Of a DNA stretch of 64,000 nucleotides, positions 58,481-64,000 are shown piece after piece. Source of the stretch: RGIG995 sp045603745 (lineage in GTDB: Bacteria; Bacillota; Clostridia; Oscillospirales; UBA644); NCBI GenBank assembly GCA_045603745.1, contig JAZUMQ010000049.1:1-64000 (forward strand), read 5' to 3'. Positions within the stretch are counted from its first letter, which is position 1; each line of letters starts with the position of its first letter. A model generated the notes under the pieces. That model searched no databases. It was not told the DNA's origin and saw only the letters and a program-made list of their open reading frames with translations. The position numbers were made by a program, and so were the translations under genes.

Positions 58481-60487
58481 TTACGGCAACAACGTGTTGA
58501 AATCCGAAAGGGAGTCAAAGGAATCCTGATTGGAAAAATAATAGGATAAAACATCTTTAACCACTTGGGACGTATAAGCATTTGCCCCCTTGCCGCCGTG
58601 TTCAATAACCACAGTAAAAGCAATTTTGGGGTTATCCACGGGAGCATATCCGGAAATCAGAACCGTCGGGTGTCCGCTGGCGTATTCGGCGGTACCGGAT
58701 TTAGCGGCAACGGTAACGATGTCGAAATTCCGGAAATAACTGTACACCGTACCGTCTTGCACGTTTACGACCTTATAAAGTCCGTTTCGGACGGTCTGGA
58801 GAGTCTTTTCGGAAATACTCAGCGTGCCCTTCTGCGTAACCTGAGTTTCTTTCGTTTCCCCGGTGTCCCGATTGGTAATTGAACGAATCAAATAAGGTTG
58901 AATTTGAACGCCGTTTCCGGCAACGGTTGCAATCATATTGGTCAACTGCAACGGCGTTACCACGTTATCCGACTGACCGATGGCTGCCATGAGGTTTTCC
59001 CCGGAATTCCAGATGCCACCGGCTTTTTCCCGGGCGGTTTTGGAGGCAATGGAACCGGAAATTTCGCCGGAAAGTTCGATTCCTGTTTTGGAACCAAAGC
59101 CAAGTAATGCTGCGTATTCCGCCAATTTATCGCTTCCCAGCTGACGCCCCACTTCATAAAAGAAACAGTTGCATGATTTTTGAAGGGCGGTTTCTACGGT
59201 CACAACACCGTGCACGTGAGATTCATAGCAAGTGGGTTGATAATCGGAATAATAGGTATACCGACCGGTACAACGGTAGGTGGTATTTTTCGTAATAATG
59301 CCTTCTTCCAATCCGGCAATGGCGGTCACAACTTTCCAGGTAGACCCAGGGGGGAAGGCTCCGGCAACGGTACGGTTTACGTAGGGAGAATTTTCGGATT
59401 GAGAGAGGGTTGCGTAGTCTTCGTAAAAAGTAGAGAGATTGTAATCGGGATTGGAAGCCATGGACAAGATTTCTCCGGTCTCAATTTCCATAAAAACGGC
59501 AGCGGCAGCAGTAGCGGCTTTCTCTCCGTTTAATTTCTTCGCTCCTGCGACGGCAGAAGCGAGGGAATCTTCCGTCACTTGCTGCAAATTTTTTCCGATG
59601 GTCAGGATCACGTCAGAACCGAACTGTGCTTTTTTTCCTTCCAATTCTGAGGTAACGGCACCGGCAGAGTTGACCTCGATATAACGGTATCCGTCTTTGC
59701 CCCGAAGAAGGTCTTCGCAAATTTTTTCGATTCCGTCCTTGCCCACCGTATCGGTCAGAGCGTACCCCTGATCTTTGCGAATTTCGTATTCATTGGCGGA
59801 AATCGGACCGATATATCCGAGGATATGAGATGCAAAATTTTCTTCCGTATAAGTGCGGGTATATCCGGTGGAAATCTCCACGCCCAGCATCTCTTCTTCC
59901 CGTTCTTTAAGAGCAGTAATAATTTCAATGGAAACATCAGAAGCAAAGGGATAAATCGATGGAGCGCCACTGCGGAACATCGAATAACGAACCCCGATAA
60001 TCGCCCGCGCCATGGCAGGAGAATAATCTTCCAATTTGTAGTACGAAATCAACCCCGCAATAACGTTTTCCGCGGTAGCAGTGGTGGATACTTTCCGTTT
60101 TTCCAAAAAAGTAAAAAAATCAGAAGGCAAATTCTCTTCCGTATAGATATAGGGTTCGGAATCCGAAATAGGCAAAAGATCCGTGTAATCCTGCTTATAG
60201 GCGTCAAACACGGAAATCATGGAAGAGAGAGTCCCGTTGACGTCCTTGCAGATATTCAGATCCAAATTGACCGACAAGACCGTCTGGTTTTGAACCATGG
60301 GTAAACCATAACGGTCTAAAATCTCCCCGCGGGCAGATTCTTCCACCGTTTTGGTCACGACACGCGCCAAGGATTGGGCGCGATAGGATTCCCAGTCGAT
60401 CAACTGCAATTTAACAAGCCGAACGACGAACAAAACCAACACCGAAGCAAAAAGCACGGAAAGAATGGCTATACGGCTTTTTTTCAC
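58481..60487 (-). CDS. mrdA: Penicillin-binding protein 2 (elongasome transpeptidase)
   Basis: The 668-residue class B PBP has an N-terminal helix, a dimerisation domain and a transpeptidase domain with S-x-x-K as STWK (about residue 382), the SxN motif as SCN (KSCNCFF) and K-S/T-G as KSGTAEYA. It cross-links lateral peptidoglycan with RodA/MreBCD. It lies just after mreD (4 nt gap), the usual place. No rodA follows in this window. Confidence 0.95.
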   Translation of the reverse strand: MKKSRIAILSVLFASVLVLFVVRLVKLQLIDWESYRAQSLARVVTKTVEESARGEILDRYGLPMVQNQTVLSVNLDLNICKDVNGTLSSMISVFDAYKQDYTDLLPISDSEPYIYTEENLPSDFFTFLEKRKVSTTATAENVIAGLISYYKLEDYSPAMARAIIGVRYSMFRSGAPSIYPFASDVSIEIITALKEREEEMLGVEISTGYTRTYTEENFASHILGYIGPISANEYEIRKDQGYALTDTVGKDGIEKICEDLLRGKDGYRYIEVNSAGAVTSELEGKKAQFGSDVILTIGKNLQQVTEDSLASAVAGAKKLNGEKAATAAAAVFMEIETGEILSMASNPDYNLSTFYEDYATLSQSENSPYVNRTVAGAFPPGSTWKVVTAIAGLEEGIITKNTTYRCTGRYTYYSDYQPTCYESHVHGVVTVETALQKSCNCFFYEVGRQLGSDKLAEYAALLGFGSKTGIELSGEISGSIASKTAREKAGGIWNSGENLMAAIGQSDNVVTPLQLTNMIATVAGNGVQIQPYLIRSITNRDTGETKETQVTQKGTLSISEKTLQTVRNGLYKVVNVQDGTVYSYFRNFDIVTVAAKSGTAEYASGHPTVLISGYAPVDNPKIAFTVVIEHGGKGANAYTSQVVKDVLSYYFSNQDSFDSLSDFNTLLP

Positions 60488-60491
60488 ACAG

Positions 60492-60995
60492 TCACCTCCT
60501 GAAAGAATAACCGTCCCGATCCCGGAACCAAAGAGAAAAAAGAAGATACAACAAAAACAGCACCGGCAAACTCATCACCAACCGGGGCAAGAAAATATAT
60601 TGGGCGGCGGTGAGTAGAAGCACCGAATGATTAAGCCCTTCGACTCCCCAAAGGATCAATTCATACAACGCCACGGAAAGGATTCCCGTAATCATACCGG
60701 AAAATACGTTGCGGGAAAGAATTTTTTCCACCAAAAACGCAATCACATATCCGAAAATCAAATACGTTACTGCCCGAAATCCGAAGATCCCAGACGCCAT
60801 AGAATCGGCAAACAAGCCGAAGAACAAACCGAACAGTGAGGCGGCTTTTTCTCCGCAAAACATAGCGCAAACCACCACGGCGCACAACAAATAGGGAGGG
60901 TTACACCCCCACCAAAAAGGACCGACGCAATGTTCCGCCAATCCCAAGACCAGAAATAAAATTCCGATTAAAACGAGACGCAGTTTCGGTTTCAT
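60492..60995 (-). CDS. mreD: Rod shape-determining protein MreD
   Basis: The 167-residue protein has about five membrane helices and the MreD pattern VLGLAEHCVGPFWWG and ASLFGLFFGLFADSMASGIFG. It overlaps mreC by 4 nt (ATGA) and precedes PBP2. Confidence 0.9.
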   Translation of the reverse strand: MKPKLRLVLIGILFLVLGLAEHCVGPFWWGCNPPYLLCAVVVCAMFCGEKAASLFGLFFGLFADSMASGIFGFRAVTYLIFGYVIAFLVEKILSRNVFSGMITGILSVALYELILWGVEGLNHSVLLLTAAQYIFLPRLVMSLPVLFLLYLLFSLWFRDRDGYSFRR

Positions 60996-61831
60996 TGGGT
61001 ATCCTCGGAAAAGTTGGTAATTACAAGAACTTCTTTGAGTTTTTCAAAAGAAACGGCGGGGGTCAAAACCGCATTGAGGGAAAGACCGTTATCTTCATAT
61101 TGCAATTCGGACACGGTCCCCAACAACAGTCCTTTGGGGTAAACTCCCCCAAGCCCGGAAGTATAGATTTGATCCCCCCGGTTAACGGCGGAATCTTTGC
61201 CGAGATAACGAACGAGGCATTGCCCCTTCGCTTTTAATTCCAGCGTTCCTTCGGTGACACCGACGTCACCTGTCGATAGCAAAATCGCACCGACGGAAAT
61301 TTGAGGGTCAATAAAGGTAGAAACCGTTGCCCAGTTGAGCCCGACTTGGGTCACTTTGCCCACGAGTCCGCCTTCACAAACTACAATATTTCCCTTTTCG
61401 ATCCCGGCTCCCGTGCCGACGTTAATACCGAACGAACCGTTCCAGCCGTCGGAAGAAACCGTCACCACGTCAGCGGAAACGTATTCAAAGGAATAGGCAG
61501 GGTCTGCGATCGAAAGCATCTCCTTATAACGGTCGTTTTGCACTTTGTGGTAATGCAAATCATTGATTTCCTTTTGAAGATCGTTGACCTGTTCCCGTAA
61601 AGCGGCATTTTCCTCTTTCAAATCGTCGTACTGAGAGATGGAAGAAAACAGGTCGGTTATTTGATTTTTGCACCACGTGAACCCGGTGCGGACAGGTGAC
61701 ACGATAATTCCGACCAACTGTTCGTGGGGCATGGTATGACCGTTGACTGCAATTGAAAGCATAAAGCCCAGCAAAAAGCAGACAATCAGCACGAGAATAG
61801 CGAAAAACCGTCCCCGAAAAAAGTACTTCAT
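60992..61831 (-). CDS. mreC: Rod shape-determining protein MreC
   Basis: The 279-residue protein has one N-terminal helix (FFAILVLIVCFLLGFMLS), a coiled coil (YDDLKEENAALREQVNDLQ) and the beta-barrel domain (GSFGINVGTGAGIEKGNIVV, GLVGKVTQVG, QIYTSGLGGVYPKGLLLGTV). It links MreB to periplasmic-side wall synthesis. ATG 61831 has CAGGAGGTGCCGATA upstream; a longer frame upstream lacks one. Confidence 0.95.
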   Translation of the reverse strand: MKYFFRGRFFAILVLIVCFLLGFMLSIAVNGHTMPHEQLVGIIVSPVRTGFTWCKNQITDLFSSISQYDDLKEENAALREQVNDLQKEINDLHYHKVQNDRYKEMLSIADPAYSFEYVSADVVTVSSDGWNGSFGINVGTGAGIEKGNIVVCEGGLVGKVTQVGLNWATVSTFIDPQISVGAILLSTGDVGVTEGTLELKAKGQCLVRYLGKDSAVNRGDQIYTSGLGGVYPKGLLLGTVSELQYEDNGLSLNAVLTPAVSFEKLKEVLVITNFSEDTQ

Positions 61832-61869
61832 TATCGGCACCTCCTGATAAATTTTAAACCAAAATGGTT

Positions 61870-62886
61870 TTAAGAAAGGATATTTTCGTGTTGGATTCCG
61901 TGTTTGATCTGATCCCGGTAACGGTATGCATTTCCGACCCCGGTAACAACACTTTCCAGAGGGGAAGCGGAGTGCATACAGGCAACGCCGGTCTCCTTCG
62001 ACAACAATTCTTCCCAACCGGGAATCAAACTGCCACCGCCTACCAAGGTGATTCCGCTGTCGATAATATCCGCCGCCAATTCGGGGGGAATTTTCTCCAA
62101 AGTCTGTTTAATCTGATCCACCAAAAAGCGGGCAGATTCCATCAAAACGTCACGAATATCGTCGGTGGAAAGGGCAACGTTCACCGGAAGTCCGCGAACC
62201 AAATCCCGACCGCTGACGGTCATGAAATTCACGTGACCGTCATCGAAGACCGAACCGATGGACATTTTCACGTCTTCCGCAGTGCGGTCTCCAATCAAAA
62301 CACTATGGGTTTTCCGGACGTAAGCAATAATATCCCGATCGAATTTCTTTCCGGCACAGGTTGTGGAAGTAACGGATACGATGCCCCCTAAGGAAAGCAC
62401 CGAGATCTCCGTGGTTCCACCACCAATATCGACCACCATTCGTCCCCGGGGTTCTACGATGGGAAGCCCCGAACCCAGCGCTGCGGCAATGGGCTTTTCC
62501 ACGACGAAAGGTACTTTTTTCACACCGGCGGCACGAACGGCGTCAGCCACTGCACGCTTTTCAACCGGAGTTGCTCGACAAGGAATGGAAACCACCGCAG
62601 ATACCGGACCGAATCCGGTACGGCAACGGCGGATATAATCCCGCAACATCATGACCGTTTTATCAAAATCGGCGATGACTCCGTTTTGGACGGGAGAAGT
62701 TACGGTAACGGTATCGGGAGTTCTGCCCAGCATGTCCCGGGCTTCCAGACCGGCACAAATGAATTTTTTCGCTCCGTAGGTTTCCGTAGCAACGATGGAA
62801 GGTTCGCTAAGAACCACGCCCTTGTCTCGACGGTAAATGAGGGTATTACAGGTTCCAAGGTCAATGCCAAATTCATTCAATCCCAT
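61870..62886 (-). CDS. mreB: Rod shape-determining actin MreB
   Basis: The 338-residue actin-like ATPase shows phosphate-1 FGIDLGTCNTLIYRRDKG, phosphate-2 VVDIGGGTTEISVLSLGG and adenosine motif ITLVGGGSLIPGWEELL. It directs the elongasome along the membrane. Length fits MreB. AGGAGGTTTTTT precedes the ATG. The order maf-mreB-mreC-mreD-pbp2 is conserved. Confidence 0.95.
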   Translation of the reverse strand: MGLNEFGIDLGTCNTLIYRRDKGVVLSEPSIVATETYGAKKFICAGLEARDMLGRTPDTVTVTSPVQNGVIADFDKTVMMLRDYIRRCRTGFGPVSAVVSIPCRATPVEKRAVADAVRAAGVKKVPFVVEKPIAAALGSGLPIVEPRGRMVVDIGGGTTEISVLSLGGIVSVTSTTCAGKKFDRDIIAYVRKTHSVLIGDRTAEDVKMSIGSVFDDGHVNFMTVSGRDLVRGLPVNVALSTDDIRDVLMESARFLVDQIKQTLEKIPPELAADIIDSGITLVGGGSLIPGWEELLSKETGVACMHSASPLESVVTGVGNAYRYRDQIKHGIQHENILS

Positions 62887-62901
62887 AAAAAACCTCCTCC
62901 G

Positions 62902-63471
62902 TCACAAAATATCAATGCCGAATTCCTTCAGCATTTCGTAAAGAATACTAACCGGCAGGCCGACCACGTTGGCATAGTCGCCATCAATATGATCGACAAG
63001 CAAAGCACCCTTGCTCTGAATCCCGTAAGCGCCGGCTTTGTCGTAGGGTTCATTGGAAGCAACGTAAGCGGCAATCTGTTCTTCGGACAGGTGCTTGAAA
63101 AAGACTTCCGTTCGACACAATCCCGTTTCCATACGTCCGTCGCAGGCAACCGTGATTCCGGTATAGACAAAATGGGAACGCCCCGACATCATGCGCAACA
63201 TTTCCGCAGCTTCTTCGTCTCCGTTGGGTTTCCCCAAAACCGTTCCGTCCACCGCGACAACCGTATCTGCGGCAATGACGACGGAAAGAGGATTGTTATT
63301 TGCCACGGCGGCGGCCTTTCGCATGGAAAGTTCGCAAACAATGTCAATGGGATCGGTCAAATCCGTAGATTCGTCCACTGCAGGAACGATACTCTGAAAT
63401 GAAAGCCCGATCTGTTGCAACAATTCAAATCGCCGGGGAGAAGAAGATGCGAGAATAAAATCTCTGTTCAT
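62902..63471 (-). CDS. maf: Maf-type nucleotide pyrophosphatase
   Basis: The 189-residue enzyme has FILASSSPRRFELLQQIGL at the N-terminus (substrate loop), VVIAADTVVAVDGTVLGKP (Asp base) and YDKAGAYGIQSKGALLVD. Maf proteins hydrolyse dTTP/UTP or modified nucleotides and are tied to septum control. It precedes mreB by 15 nt and overlaps no neighbour; the kinase stop is 3 nt upstream. Confidence 0.95.
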   Translation of the reverse strand: MNRDFILASSSPRRFELLQQIGLSFQSIVPAVDESTDLTDPIDIVCELSMRKAAAVANNNPLSVVIAADTVVAVDGTVLGKPNGDEEAAEMLRMMSGRSHFVYTGITVACDGRMETGLCRTEVFFKHLSEEQIAAYVASNEPYDKAGAYGIQSKGALLVDHIDGDYANVVGLPVSILYEMLKEFGIDIL

Positions 63472-63474
63472 AAA

Positions 63475-63999
63475 TCAATTCACCTTATATTTTGAAAGGG
63501 GAAGCCGAACGGTAAAAAGGGTTCCCTTTCCGATTTTGCTCTTTACTTCAATGGTTCCGCCGTGAAGTTCCACAATTTTTTTGGCAACCGACAGACCGAT
63601 TCCTGTTCCGGAAGCAAGACCGCCCCGAACCACGGGAGCCTTGTAGTACCGGTCAAAAATATGAGGAATATCTTCCGAATCGATTCCGGATCCGTTATCC
63701 AGAACCCGCAAAACAACTTGGCGGGAGTCCTGATCTAACGACAGAATCACCTTTCCTCCGGAAGGAGTGTGTTTAACGGCGTTATCCAAAAGAATCACCG
63801 CCAACTGACCGATCCGATCCGGATCCAACATAAGCAGGGGAAACTCTTTTTTCGCCTCAAAGCGCAGTTCGACCCCGGAAGCGGACGCCATAGCCTTCAA
63901 ATCATCACACACTCCTTGTCCCAAGGCGACAAGATCGGTGGGTTGAGGATCAAAGCGCAGGGCGGCATGTTTCCGGGTAGAATCCAAAAGATCCGACAC
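63475..63999 (-). CDS. Sensor histidine kinase, C-terminal part (cut by window end)
   Basis: The visible 174 residues contain the end of a DHp domain (MSDLLDSTRKHAALRF) and the whole HATPase domain: N-box QLAVILLDNAVKHTP, G1 VLDNGSGI, F-box HIFDRYYK and G2 GTGIGLSVAKKIVELHGG. The 5' part lies beyond the window. It may be co-transcribed with maf and mreB (3-nt gap), which could tie a wall or phosphate signal to the elongation cluster. Confidence 0.88.
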   Translation of the reverse strand: MSDLLDSTRKHAALRFDPQPTDLVALGQGVCDDLKAMASASGVELRFEAKKEFPLLMLDPDRIGQLAVILLDNAVKHTPSGGKVILSLDQDSRQVVLRVLDNGSGIDSEDIPHIFDRYYKAPVVRGGLASGTGIGLSVAKKIVELHGGTIEVKSKIGKGTLFTVRLPLSKYKVN

Positions 64000-64000
64000 C

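Overview
The window looks like a chromosomal segment of an uncultured, spore-forming member of the class Clostridia (Firmicutes), probably a gut Oscillospirales- or Christensenellales-type lineage. The reasons are mid-range GC, strong AGGAGG ribosome sites, near-consensus TTGACA/TATAAT promoters, a T-box, sporulation genes (spoIVA, yabP, yabQ, a CotF-like coat protein, a SpoVB-type flippase), a monoderm surface protein with a sortase-type tail, and the Firmicute gene orders rqcP-yabP-yabQ-divIC-S1 and maf-mreB-mreC-mreD-pbp2-minD-mgsA. I cannot name the genus.

Layout. 0-9 kb: a large repetitive surface protein and lactaldehyde reductase FucO on the minus strand, a GC-rich folded element, then oligoendopeptidase F, tRNA-Pro, a coat-like protein and a PRPP synthetase. 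9-14 kb: overlapping yfbR, yfhO-like and fumC genes. 14-20.5 kb: a response regulator/sensor kinase/ABC transporter unit plus a TVP38-type membrane protein. 20.6-27.7 kb: spoIVA, then a leftward housekeeping and sporulation block (S1 protein, DivIC, YabQ, YabP, RqcP, HU, flippase, MTA/SAH nucleosidase, uracil-DNA glycosylase). 27.8-32.5 kb: a decayed isomerase gene, cyclophilin, a VanY-type peptidase and serC-serA. 32.7-34 kb: a small ribbon-helix-helix operon converging on a stand-alone non-coding transcription unit. 34.1-37.5 kb: L-fucose isomerase with an SGNH esterase, divergent from an AraC regulator. 37.7-46.8 kb: XRE, NUDIX, RsmG, polysaccharide deacetylase, two ABC exporters and tRNA-Leu. 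46.8-57 kb: T-box-controlled thrS, a Gld-type ABC exporter module, aspS and hisS. 57-64 kb: the cell-shape and division cluster, ending in a histidine kinase cut by the window edge.

The most unusual object is the unit at about 33250-33985 on the minus strand. A perfect consensus promoter and an intrinsic terminator bracket about 700 nt that contain no ordinary gene. The RNA instead carries four tandem micro-ORFs, each with a Shine-Dalgarno sequence at matched spacing. They encode MRSPNI, MRSPNI, MKIPKK and MNLQKFMKLQTE, so all are built of six-residue units. Each stop codon is followed within a few bases by a GGG...CCC (or GGGAU...AUUCC) hairpin. In the first three units the distance from stop codon to the end of the hairpin is exactly 33 nt. 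I do not recognise this as any known RNA family.

Metabolically, FucI, the SGNH esterase and AraC regulator, FucO and MgsA suggest fermentation of deoxy-sugars and disposal of lactaldehyde/methylglyoxal as 1,2-propanediol. FumC, SerC/SerA and MtnN are isolated biosynthetic or salvage genes.
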